Shown one piece after another: positions 26,518 through 34,687 of a stretch of DNA of 64,000 nucleotides. The notes under the pieces were generated by a model. That model was not told where the DNA came from. It was given only the letters and a program-made list of their open reading frames with translations, and did not search any database. The stretch is from Canicola haemoglobinophilus (GTDB lineage: Bacteria > Pseudomonadota > Gammaproteobacteria > Enterobacterales > Pasteurellaceae): positions 1 through 64,000 of the forward strand of contig NZ_MUXZ01000017.1 in the NCBI RefSeq assembly GCF_002015075.1. The letters are read 5' to 3'. The number at the start of each line of letters is the position of its first letter. Position 1 is the first letter of the stretch. A program made the translations under genes and the position numbers.

Positions 26518-29109
26518 TTATTCTTCACGCCATATCTTTTTAAGCTGATACAAATAGTCCAAAGCTTGTTTCGGACTAAGTTCATTTGGATCTAGTTTTT
26601 CTAACATAGATAAGACCGCACTTTGTTTTTCATCTTCTGCCATTAAAGCTAATTCGCCTTGTGCTTGAGTTAAAACATTCTTGGCTGGCAGATCTACATG
26701 ATTTTGTTGAGATAACTTTTCCAACTGCTGCAATTTCTGTTTCGCTGATTTAATGACCTCTTGCGGTACTCCAGCCAAAGCGGCAACCGCTAAACCATAG
26801 CTTTTACTTGCCGCTCCTTCTTGTACAGAATGCATAAAGGCAATGCTGTCTTTGTGCTCAAGGGCATTAAGATGAACATTGTGAATACCTTTAATTTGTT
26901 CAGGCAAAACAGTCAGCTCAAAATAATGTGTGGCAAATAAGGTCAAACAACGGATTTTTTGTGCCAATTGCTCTGCACAAGCCCAAGCAAGCGAAAGTCC
27001 ATCGTAAGTTGATGTTCCTCGCCCAATTTCATCAATCAACACCAAACTGTGCGATGTGGCTTGATGCAAAATATTTGCCATTTCTGTCATTTCCACCATA
27101 AAGGTTGAACGACCAGAGGCAAGATCATCAGAGGCACCAATACGAGTAAAAATGCGATCAACAGGTCCAATAACCGCACTTTCTGCTGGCACAAAACTCC
27201 CCATATAAGCCATGAGAGTAATCAATGCCGTTTGACGCATATAAGTACTTTTACCGCCCATATTTGGACCTGTAATAATCAACAAATGGCGATCTTGATG
27301 AAGTTCTAATGGATTAGCAATAAAAGGCTCTTTTAGCACTTGCTCCACCACAGGATGACGACCTTGTGTGATTTGCAAACCAATTTGCGAACTAAATTGT
27401 GGTTGCACATAATTCAAGGTTTCTGCTCGCTCCGCTAAATTAGTTAAAACATCAAGTTCTGCCAGGACCAAACTAGCGAGTTGTAACTCAGCTAAGTGCG
27501 GTAATAATTGCTCGAAAATTTCATCATAAAGTTGTTTTTCTAAAGCAAGTGAAGCGCCTTTCGCTTTCAGCACTTTGTCTTCGTAGGTTTTTAATTCAGG
27601 AATGATGTAACGTTCCGCATTTTTTAACGTCTGACGGCGTACATAGTGCATAGGCGCTTTGTGCGCTTGCCCTTGGCTAATTTGAATATAGTAGCCATGC
27701 ACGGCATTAAAGCCTATTTTTAAGGTATCAATACCCGTATTCGCACGCTCACGTTGCTCCAATTCTTCTAAATAACGAGTAGCTCCAGCAGATAAACTAC
27801 GCCATTCATCAAGCTCTGCATTATATCCTTCGGCAATCACACCACCGTCACGAATAAGCAATGGCGGATTATCAATAATCGCCTTTTGCAAAAGGGTTAA
27901 TTGCACCGAAAAATCGGCGATTTGCTGTGAAAACTGCGTAAAGTGCGGTGTGTTTTCTAATTGTTTTTGAATAAAAGGGATTTGCTCTAAGGCGGTTCTG
28001 AGTCGAGTTAAATCTCTCGGGCGAGCAGAACGCAGTGCAACTCGCGCCAGAATACGCTCCATATCGCCCACTTGACGTAAAAATGGTTGTAATTCTTCTA
28101 CTAAATTTTGCTGCAAAAGCATTTGAATATGCTGTTGGCGGCGCTGTAATTTATCAATATTGCGAATAGGCTGATGAATCCAACGCTTGAGCAAACGGCT
28201 TCCCATTGGTGTCACACATTTATCTAAAATAGCCGCAAGGGTATTTTCACTGCCACCAGCAAGATTTTGGGTCAATTCTAAATTTCTGCGAGTCGCTGCA
28301 TCAAGTTGTACAGTATCGCTATTTTGCAACAAACTAATACTTTGAATATGAGGAAGTGCGGTGCGTTGGGTTTCTTTGGCATATTGCAACAAACAACCTG
28401 CCGCACATAAGCCCAAAATTGCTTTTTCCACCCCGAAACCACGCAAATCTTTAGTACCAAATTGGCGATTAAGTAACTGAACAGCAGTGCCTAATTCAAA
28501 CTCCCAAATCGGACGGCGGCGCAATCCTTTAAATTGCTCGATCAAATGCTTATCCGCAAAATCCTCTGCATAGAGCAATTCAACGGGCTGAATTCGTTGT
28601 AACTCGGCTTGTAAACTTGCAACATCTTGTAACTCAGTTATCTGAAAACGCCCAGATGTCATATCTAAAATAGCCAAGCCAAATTGTGTTTTTTCTTGAT
28701 AAATAGTCGCAATCAAGTTGTCTTGTTTCTCAGGCAACAAAGCTTCATCGCTTACTGTTCCCGGTGTCACAATGCGCACAACTTTGCGCTCAACAGGACC
28801 TTTAGCCGTTGCTGGATCACCTACTTGCTCACAAATCGCCACACTTTCGCCAAGTTGCACCAATTTTGCCAAATATCCCTCTACCGCATGATAAGGCACA
28901 CCAGCCATGGGAATGGGCTGTCCCGCTGATTGTCCTCTTTTGGTCAGAGAAATATCCAATAATTCCGCTGCTTTCTTTGCATCATCATAAAATAACTCAT
29001 AAAAATCACCCATGCGATAAAACAGCAAAATATCGGGATTTTCTGCTTTAAGTTTTAAGTATTGCTGCATCATTGGGGTGTGTTGTTGTATTTTTTCATT
29101 TAAATTCAT
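26518..29109 (-). CDS. mutS: DNA mismatch repair protein MutS
   Basis: MutS recognises mismatches and small loops and starts MutL/MutH-directed repair. The 863-residue product has the N-terminal Phe-x-Glu mismatch wedge (FYRMGDFYELF, residues about 30-40), connector, lever and clamp domains, then the ATPase with Walker A TGPNMGGKSTYMRQ near residue 615 and Walker B LVLIDEIGRGTST. It is intact. It bears on phase variation because mismatch-repair loss mainly raises short-repeat instability rather than tetranucleotide switching. An integrated element starts less than 200 bases upstream of its start codon. Confidence 0.97.
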   Translation of the reverse strand: MNLNEKIQQHTPMMQQYLKLKAENPDILLFYRMGDFYELFYDDAKKAAELLDISLTKRGQSAGQPIPMAGVPYHAVEGYLAKLVQLGESVAICEQVGDPATAKGPVERKVVRIVTPGTVSDEALLPEKQDNLIATIYQEKTQFGLAILDMTSGRFQITELQDVASLQAELQRIQPVELLYAEDFADKHLIEQFKGLRRRPIWEFELGTAVQLLNRQFGTKDLRGFGVEKAILGLCAAGCLLQYAKETQRTALPHIQSISLLQNSDTVQLDAATRRNLELTQNLAGGSENTLAAILDKCVTPMGSRLLKRWIHQPIRNIDKLQRRQQHIQMLLQQNLVEELQPFLRQVGDMERILARVALRSARPRDLTRLRTALEQIPFIQKQLENTPHFTQFSQQIADFSVQLTLLQKAIIDNPPLLIRDGGVIAEGYNAELDEWRSLSAGATRYLEELEQRERANTGIDTLKIGFNAVHGYYIQISQGQAHKAPMHYVRRQTLKNAERYIIPELKTYEDKVLKAKGASLALEKQLYDEIFEQLLPHLAELQLASLVLAELDVLTNLAERAETLNYVQPQFSSQIGLQITQGRHPVVEQVLKEPFIANPLELHQDRHLLIITGPNMGGKSTYMRQTALITLMAYMGSFVPAESAVIGPVDRIFTRIGASDDLASGRSTFMVEMTEMANILHQATSHSLVLIDEIGRGTSTYDGLSLAWACAEQLAQKIRCLTLFATHYFELTVLPEQIKGIHNVHLNALEHKDSIAFMHSVQEGAASKSYGLAVAALAGVPQEVIKSAKQKLQQLEKLSQQNHVDLPAKNVLTQAQGELALMAEDEKQSAVLSMLEKLDPNELSPKQALDYLYQLKKIWREE

Positions 29110-29211
29110 ATTTTTATTTTATGTAAATAATTGATATTAAATAATTTTATATAAACTCATCGTTTTATAAAGTTTCTCAAAGCACTATAAGGTCTCATAA
29201 AAACCTATACT

Positions 29212-29223
29212 TAAGTGTAGGTT
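29212..29223. repeat. Candidate left attachment repeat of the integrated element
   Basis: TAAGTGTAGGTT occurs here and again at 35731-35742, flanking the integrase-to-Rep gene set. The left copy is also part of a near-perfect palindrome (ACCTATACTT / AAGTGTAGGT). Confidence 0.35.
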
Positions 29224-29297
29224 TATTTGTAGGTTATCATAACCAATAGTATAATATGTGTACACAAATAAGCACTTTTCTTTTGAGGAGTTATTTT

Positions 29298-30576
29298 ATG
29301 AGTAATGCAGCAAAAAAGCCATTAACAACAAAAACTATTGAAATGATGAAACCTAAAGATCAAGATAAAGCTGATATTGGAGAATACTCTGGTTTAAGAG
29401 TTACGTGTGGGAAAACTGGTATAAAAACCTTTTTTTATCGTTATTCAAGCCCAATAACGAATAAACTCATTCAAGTCAAAATAGGCTCATTTCCTGCTGT
29501 TAGTTTAGCAGAAGCAAGAAAACAACTTAAAGAATTGAAAAATATTAGACTTTCTGGTCGTTGTCCAGCTACGGAACTGAAAGCTTATAAGAAGGAACAA
29601 GAACAAAAAAGAAAACAGCAGCAGTTTTATGTTAAAGATCTTATTGAGCTTTATATGTCGCAGTATATTGAGGATCATTATAGTGATAATGGAAAACTGA
29701 TAGCAGGAGCTAGAAAACCTAAAGGGCAAGATGAGGTTCGGAGAACGTTATACAATGATGTGGTTATTCCATTTGGTGATCGAATTGCCTCCTCTGTAAC
29801 AAGAAAAGAAATCGTCGAACACATTTTAAAAATTGTAAATGAAAGAGGAGCAAGGGTTCAAGCAGGTAGTGTTCTTAGAGAATGGTCGCTGGCTTATCGC
29901 TTTGCCATAGGGTTAGATAAATTTGATGAAAACTTTGTAAATCCAGCATTTTTAGCAAAAGAAACGTTAAAAATGACAGCTGTTAAGCTGACAAATAACA
30001 AAGGAACTCGTGCTTTCGATCATAAAGAACTGACTACTTTTATGAATTGGATAAAGCAATCGAGTTTTACCAAGAAAATCCAAAATGTTTTTTTTACTCA
30101 CATTATTGACGGGCTGCCGTACAGGGGAAATTTGTGCTATTTCTTGGGACGATATTGATTTAGATATGAAAACCATTTTTCTTAGAGAAACCAAAACGGG
30201 AGCCTCTCGCTACGTTCAACTATCAACACAAGCAATAGAGCTTATAAAAAGCTGCGATAGATCGACAAAATATCTATTTCAAATGCGGTTACAAGAAAAG
30301 CCAATTCAACAAAAATATTTAACGGAAAGAACGTGGACACTAAGAAAGAATGGGCTAATGTTAGATATTGAGCATTGGTCGCCACACGATTTACGCCGAA
30401 CAGTTCGCACAGGCTTGGCTCGTTTAGGCTGCCCTAATGAAGTCGGTGAGGCAATCTTAGGACATTCTAAAAAGGGTATTGAAGGCACTTATAACTTACA
30501 TACTTATGATAAAGAATGTCGTATTTGGTTGCAAAAGTGGGGAGATTATTTGGATAGTCTAACTGATGAAAAGTAA
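29298..30576 (+). pseudogene. Tyrosine integrase, frameshifted in a T8 run
   Basis: A P4-type tyrosine recombinase that would integrate and excise the 29.2-35.7 kb element. The first frame (29298-30158) holds the arm-binding DUF4102 domain (GEYSGLRVTCGKTGIKTFFY) and core-binding domain. The catalytic domain follows in the next frame (to 30576) with box I Arg (TGCRTGEICAISWDDID), HDLRRT, LGHS and the Tyr in GTYNLHTY. The frames join exactly if one T is removed from the T8 run at 30088-30095. It is therefore inactive as written unless the run slips or the base call is wrong. ATG 29298 has GAGGAG upstream. Confidence 0.9.
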
Positions 30577-30604
30577 ACAAAAGGCGGGAATTTCCGCCTT
30601 ATTT

Positions 30605-31948
30605 TTATAATAAAGTCCGCTTTCCGTTATTCATTGCAGAAACAATTCCTTTTTGTTCAAGTTGATCCATTATGACAGCTGCTCGCTTAAATTCTATTCT
30701 AAAATGTCGCTGCATAGCACTAGTATATAAGATATTTGTTTCACGTATAAATTGAACTGCCTCATCAAATAACGGATCTAATTCACTATCTGAGTATTGG
30801 ATTTCTTCTTTTGGCGGTAGATATTTTGATAAATCAATATACTTAGAATGACCTTGTTTACGCAGCTCATCAGTTATACGGGCAACATCGTCATCTGATA
30901 AGAGTGGTGCTTGAAGTCGGATTGGTTTAGTTGCACCCGCACCAAGAAATAGAAAATCTCCTAGCCCTATTAAGCATTCTGCTCCCTCATTATCTAATAT
31001 AAGTCTTGAGCCTGGTTCTGTTGCAACAGTAAAAGCAATTCGACTAGGAATATTAGCTTTAATAACGTCTGTGATCACATCATAAGTTAGGCGTTGAGCT
31101 GCCATAATTAAATGAATGTTTGTTGCTCTTGCTTTTCGAGCTAACCGAACTACTAATTCCTCAAATTTATCCTTATGTTTAGAAAGCATCAGGTCGGCAA
31201 ATTCATCAATAATAACAACAATATAAGGTAATTTCTCGCTACTTTTGACCTTATCATTATATTGTTCAATATTACGTACCATAGCTTTAGATAATAATTC
31301 ATAACGCCTTTCCATTTCCTCAATACACCAAGCTAATGCTGAATTTACATAATGTTGATCAGTAATAACTGGGTATAGTAAATGAGGAATATCATTATAG
31401 ATTGAGAATTCCACAACCTTAGGATCAATTAAAACTAGTTTTAGGGTTTCTGGCGAATGATGATATAAAAGACTTAATAATAAGGAGTTAATAAAAACGC
31501 TTTTCCCACTTCCTGTCGATCCTCCAATCAATAAATGAGGTGTTTTAGCTAAATCAATAACAAAAGCACCTTTTCTTTCTCCAAGTAAAACAGGTAATTG
31601 CATTTCTTGAGGATTTTGGAATTTTTCATCTTCAATGGCAGTAAGAAAATTATAGACTTTGCTCTTTTTATTATGTAGTTCAAAAGAGATATGGGTATCA
31701 TTATCTGATACAACTCTTATAACTTTGAGGTTTAAATGATGAGTCAACTCAAAAAGAAACTCTTTTATATGAGATAAGTGGGTAGATTCGTTTTTAACAA
31801 ATGTATAGGATTTAAAATTTAAATAAGAAGTGATTGATCTAAATTCAATATTTATGTCCTTGCTCTCATAGAAAGCCTGTATTTCTTTGGCTCTATTTAT
31901 CTGAGAGTCTGAATAGAAAATAATATTGTTATAGTTTTCTTTATTCAT
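30605..31948 (-). CDS. FtsK/SpoIIIE-type DNA translocase
   Basis: A 447-residue hexameric DNA-pump ATPase lacking the four-helix membrane domain of chromosomal FtsK. It has Walker A GSTGSGKS near residues 143-150, strong FtsK motor similarity (LVLIDPKVVEFSIYNDIPHLL; ALAWCIEEMERRYELLSKAMVRN), Walker B YIVVIIDEFADLM, AAQRLTYDVITDVIKANIPSRIAF, and a C-terminal winged-helix gamma-like domain. In elements of the ICEBs1/Tn916 kind an FtsK-like protein couples element DNA to a transfer channel. No channel genes are present here, so a mobilisable element is likelier. ATG 31948 is chosen over an upstream GTG. Confidence 0.87.
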   Translation of the reverse strand: MNKENYNNIIFYSDSQINRAKEIQAFYESKDINIEFRSITSYLNFKSYTFVKNESTHLSHIKEFLFELTHHLNLKVIRVVSDNDTHISFELHNKKSKVYNFLTAIEDEKFQNPQEMQLPVLLGERKGAFVIDLAKTPHLLIGGSTGSGKSVFINSLLLSLLYHHSPETLKLVLIDPKVVEFSIYNDIPHLLYPVITDQHYVNSALAWCIEEMERRYELLSKAMVRNIEQYNDKVKSSEKLPYIVVIIDEFADLMLSKHKDKFEELVVRLARKARATNIHLIMAAQRLTYDVITDVIKANIPSRIAFTVATEPGSRLILDNEGAECLIGLGDFLFLGAGATKPIRLQAPLLSDDDVARITDELRKQGHSKYIDLSKYLPPKEEIQYSDSELDPLFDEAVQFIRETNILYTSAMQRHFRIEFKRAAVIMDQLEQKGIVSAMNNGKRTLL

Positions 31949-31986
31949 AGTGTTCACCTAATTTGATGATTATGGAGAAAATTGAG

Positions 31987-32865
31987 TTATTCTTTCTCAA
32001 TAATCCATTCTTTAGTATCGCCATCTTCAACTAAAACACCCTCAACACCCAAGCTACCATCATCTTCATCAATAGATAGAGTTACATTTGCTTTATTATT
32101 GGAATTTTGTGAAGAGATTAACTCATATTGATCTAACTCTACCTCCGTTCCTTTATATTGATGATAATTTCCTTCTTCATCTTGGTATTCTATCGTTAAT
32201 TCTTTACCTTTAACTCTGATTTCAACAGGGTAGGATTGAAGATAGTTTCCACTATGAAGATCGTATTCTCTAGCGGTTAGCTCTCTTTGGCTAATAATAT
32301 TATTTTGTTCAATAATCTCTTGATCTTCGATTAGGCTAACAGGACGTCTTTTAACTCTAATTCTTCTTGTGTAGTAGCATAATTGCCCATCTTCAGCTTG
32401 ATAAAAGTAAGCTACTGTAAATGGATATCTGTGTGGATTACCTCGCCCTAATGAAGGAATATTTCGATATTCTTTAAGAGTTTCAATGACTTCTTCATCA
32501 GTTCTACGCCCTTTAAAATCAAATAAAACCATTAAAGAATGTTCTGGGTGTCTAATAAGTTTTCTGACTTCGTTCACATTATGCTCAGCTTTAAGATTAT
32601 TTCCTCCCTTTCTTGCTGATCTTAAAGCAAGCTCTACAGCGACATTACCAATGAGAAAATCAAAACGCCCCTGATAATTAGCTGTAACCTGAACAGGTGA
32701 TTCGGGTTCAAGTTGATCAAAATATCCTAGAAGATAGTGCCTTATCGCTGGTAGCAACTCTTGCTCTGTTTTTTGAGTGAAATTGAGAGTTTTAGTGAAA
32801 CGTTTGTTGTGATAAGCACAATATAAACGAAAGAAAGCATCAATAACTTGTTCTTGGGTAATCAT
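31987..32865 (-). CDS. Unknown element-borne protein with nuclease-like motif
   Basis: Not recognised. The 292-residue product has an N-terminal half with the pattern GRFDFLIGNVAVELALR (residues about 66-82) followed by ARKGGNNLKAEHNVNEVRKLI. An Asp, a beta-strand and E-x-x-x-R could be a PD-(D/E)xK-like core, as in small restriction-fold proteins. The C-terminal 100 residues are acidic with several predicted beta strands (GKELTIEYQDEEGNYHQYKG). ATG 32865 follows AAGGAGA. It lies 39 bases before the FtsK gene in the same direction and is divergent from an XRE regulator. A cargo or defence function is inference. Confidence 0.6.
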   Translation of the reverse strand: MITQEQVIDAFFRLYCAYHNKRFTKTLNFTQKTEQELLPAIRHYLLGYFDQLEPESPVQVTANYQGRFDFLIGNVAVELALRSARKGGNNLKAEHNVNEVRKLIRHPEHSLMVLFDFKGRRTDEEVIETLKEYRNIPSLGRGNPHRYPFTVAYFYQAEDGQLCYYTRRIRVKRRPVSLIEDQEIIEQNNIISQRELTAREYDLHSGNYLQSYPVEIRVKGKELTIEYQDEEGNYHQYKGTEVELDQYELISSQNSNNKANVTLSIDEDDGSLGVEGVLVEDGDTKEWIIEKE

Positions 32866-32942
32866 AATAATCTCCTTAAAAGTACAAAAAAGATGAAATA
32901 TACTATAACCGATATTCTTAAAAGAGTAAAACAATCACAAAA

Positions 32943-32976
32943 TACCAATAAACGATAATAAAAGAGCTTATTGGTA
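32943..32976 (+). promoter_or_regulatory. Inverted repeat before the element's XRE gene
   Basis: TACCAATAA (32943-32951) and TTATTGGTA (32968-32976) are perfect 9-base arms, 16 bases apart. The second arm runs into the ATG, so a bound repressor would block its own gene. Confidence 0.6.
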
Positions 32977-33344
32977 TGTCAAAACTCTCGGTAACAGAAG
33001 TAGATAGACTGGTTGGAAAACGGATTCAACAGAAAAGGAAAGAAATGGGACTTAGTGCAGCTATGCTATCCGAACAAATCGGTATTGCTCAACAGCAACT
33101 TTCTCGCTATGAACGTGGGGAAAATAAGATTAATGTTGCCCATTTAGTTGAAATTGCCACAGCTCTGAATACTGATATTGGTTGGTTTTTTATCGATTGT
33201 ATGTCTGATCTGAAAAGCAATGCTAAAAGGACATTTATTCCTATTTCTGAAGATAGTATTCAAAACCGATTAAATACTCATTTAGAACGCCTAAGTGCGG
33301 ATAAAAAACGAGGACTTTTAGTATTTTTGGAGACTGTTTTGTAG
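32976..33344 (+). CDS. XRE-family regulator of the element
   Basis: A 122-residue DNA-binding protein with a helix-turn-helix of the Cro/CI type at residues about 12-66 (VGKRIQQKRKEMGLSAAMLSEQIGIAQQQLSRYERGENKI). Its tail ends LSADKKRGLLVFLETVL and may mediate dimerisation. It is divergent from the nuclease-like/FtsK genes and precedes the cysteine-protease-like gene by 43 bases. It probably represses the element's transfer or cargo genes, acting at the inverted repeat over its own start. Confidence 0.88.
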   Translation: MSKLSVTEVDRLVGKRIQQKRKEMGLSAAMLSEQIGIAQQQLSRYERGENKINVAHLVEIATALNTDIGWFFIDCMSDLKSNAKRTFIPISEDSIQNRLNTHLERLSADKKRGLLVFLETVL

Positions 33345-33387
33345 ATAACGTTAAATATGTTAAAATATTGATATATAAGGTTTAATT

Positions 33388-33852
33388 ATGTTTTTTATGA
33401 AAGCATTGCAACAAGGTGAGCTTGACTGTTTATGTGGAATTTATAGCATTGTTAATGCTGTGTATTTTGTATCTCATAGAAAAATAAAGCGTAAACCTCT
33501 ATTCAATGAGTTATTACTCGCCTATATGAATAATTGGGGGATTTATGATCTTCTGATAGGTGGTTTAGATATTTATCAAATGCAATATTTGCTCAACCAT
33601 ATCTCTAAGCTATACAAAAAGCTTAAAATTCAGCCTAATGAGATAAAGCGACGATCAACGCTAAAATCGAACATTATTACCCACTTACAATCCCCAAATT
33701 CAATCGTTTTATTCTCTACTAATTCCCATTGGAGTGTAATCAATCATTATACTGATGAAGAATTAATGCTTTTTGATAGCTGTTCAATAAAAAGTATTAA
33801 TATCGCAGAGATCCTACCCACATCAGTTTTCTTTATATCATTTAATCCTTAA
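33388..33852 (+). CDS. Papain-like cysteine protease homologue (element cargo)
   Basis: A 154-residue protein not assigned to a named family. It begins LQQGELDCLCGIYSIVNAV, where a Gln and a Cys (Q8/Q9 with C14 or C16) look like a papain-fold oxyanion/nucleophile pair. SHWSVINHY supplies His114 and LMLFDS supplies Asp130, in the right order for a Q-C-H-D active site. There is no signal peptide or membrane segment. It is downstream of the XRE gene and overlaps the convergent gene by 11 bases. A protease role is inferred from this spacing of residues only. Confidence 0.6.
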   Translation: MFFMKALQQGELDCLCGIYSIVNAVYFVSHRKIKRKPLFNELLLAYMNNWGIYDLLIGGLDIYQMQYLLNHISKLYKKLKIQPNEIKRRSTLKSNIITHLQSPNSIVLFSTNSHWSVINHYTDEELMLFDSCSIKSINIAEILPTSVFFISFNP

Positions 33853-34246
33853 ACAACACAAAATCTTCCAATCTTTCTCTATTCCACTCACCTTTTTCAG
33901 GAAATTTTCTATTTAATCTTAATGTGAGCTTTTTGATAGATACGTTATTTTCAACTAGTTGATCGTGAATAAATCTAAGTAACTCAAATTTATCTGTACT
34001 ATTAGACATATCAATATAGCTAGTGATCGCAAGGGATTTTAACTCACTTTTTCTTAGTTTTATGTCTAGTTTCTCATATATAGCAGCGAGTTTAGCAATC
34101 CTTTTTTCTACCTTCTGAACAGTCCTTTCATATGTGTAGAAAGTTATTGTCTTTGGAAACTTCTTCTTAATATCAGCCCTTCTATTTTGTTGCTCTTCAC
34201 AGTTTCTTTTTTGCTTCTCTGTTTGCCCTATCAAATTTTTATGCAT
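33842..34246 (-). CDS. Hypothetical basic protein of the element
   Basis: Not recognised. The 134-residue product is highly basic and predicted helical, starting MHKNLIGQTEKQKRNCEEQQNRRADIKKKF and ending WNRERLEDFVLFKD. GAGGG precedes the ATG. It is transcribed away from the alpA-rep pair, with three palindromes of CTGACAGTCAG type between them. A small basic protein beside a Rep gene could be a DNA-binding accessory factor, but nothing in its sequence proves this. Confidence 0.55.
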   Translation of the reverse strand: MHKNLIGQTEKQKRNCEEQQNRRADIKKKFPKTITFYTYERTVQKVEKRIAKLAAIYEKLDIKLRKSELKSLAITSYIDMSNSTDKFELLRFIHDQLVENNVSIKKLTLRLNRKFPEKGEWNRERLEDFVLFKD

Positions 34247-34268
34247 TATTAAATTTCCCTCAAACTAG

Positions 34269-34342
34269 CTGACAGTCAGAACTCAATTTACCTATATCTG
34301 ACAGTCAGTAATTTAGCCTATTTAAAGCTGACTGTCAGCTTT
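34269..34342. repeat. Three palindromic CTGACwGTCAG boxes
   Basis: CTGACAGTCAG at 34269-34279 and 34298-34308, and a longer palindrome AAAGCTGACTGTCAGCTTT at 34324-34342 with the same core. They lie between the hypothetical basic-protein gene and alpA-rep and look like operators or replication-initiator sites (iterons). Confidence 0.8.
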
Positions 34343-34439
34343 AAAACACCTTTCTCCCTAAAATCATACCTAAATCTGATTTTTGTAAAGCACTAGAGCA
34401 AAAGGTAATTCCGCCTTTTGATAACTCAAAGAGGTGCTT

Positions 34440-34685
34440 ATGCAACTAATCAAATTAAACCAAGTAATGCTTAAAACCACATTATCAAAATCAACTATTT
34501 ATCGATTGATCAAAACTGCGGATTTCCCCAAACCGAAGAAGTTATCTCTACGGGCGGTTGCGTGGCTTGAAAGTGAAATAGATGAATGGATTAAAGAGCG
34601 TTCTTCTGCTTGTAAATCTGTTTCTGCTCACTCTATTAGCACATTACAAGCATATTTACTTAATAATACTAATATGGGGAAATAA
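34440..34685 (+). CDS. alpA: AlpA-family regulator/excisionase
   Basis: An 81-residue MerR-like winged helix-turn-helix protein: KTTLSKSTIYRLIKTADFPKPKKLSLRAVAWLESEIDEWIKER is the family pattern over residues 12-55. AlpA proteins activate or direct excision of P4-like integrated elements. ATG 34440 is used since GAGG lies just upstream; a GTG two codons earlier is possible. The Rep gene follows two bases after its stop, so the two are coupled. Confidence 0.85.
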   Translation: MQLIKLNQVMLKTTLSKSTIYRLIKTADFPKPKKLSLRAVAWLESEIDEWIKERSSACKSVSAHSISTLQAYLLNNTNMGK

Positions 34686-34687
34686 CT

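Noticed and set aside
30060..30110. Programmed ribosomal frameshifting in the integrase
   Set aside because: The T8 run resembles a slippery stretch, but no stimulating hairpin is evident and tyrosine integrases are not known for it; a simple frameshift is the simpler account.
30085..30576. Catalytic half of the integrase as an independent short gene
   Set aside because: Its ATG lies within the core domain and no ribosome-binding site precedes it; it joins exactly with the upstream frame when one T is removed.
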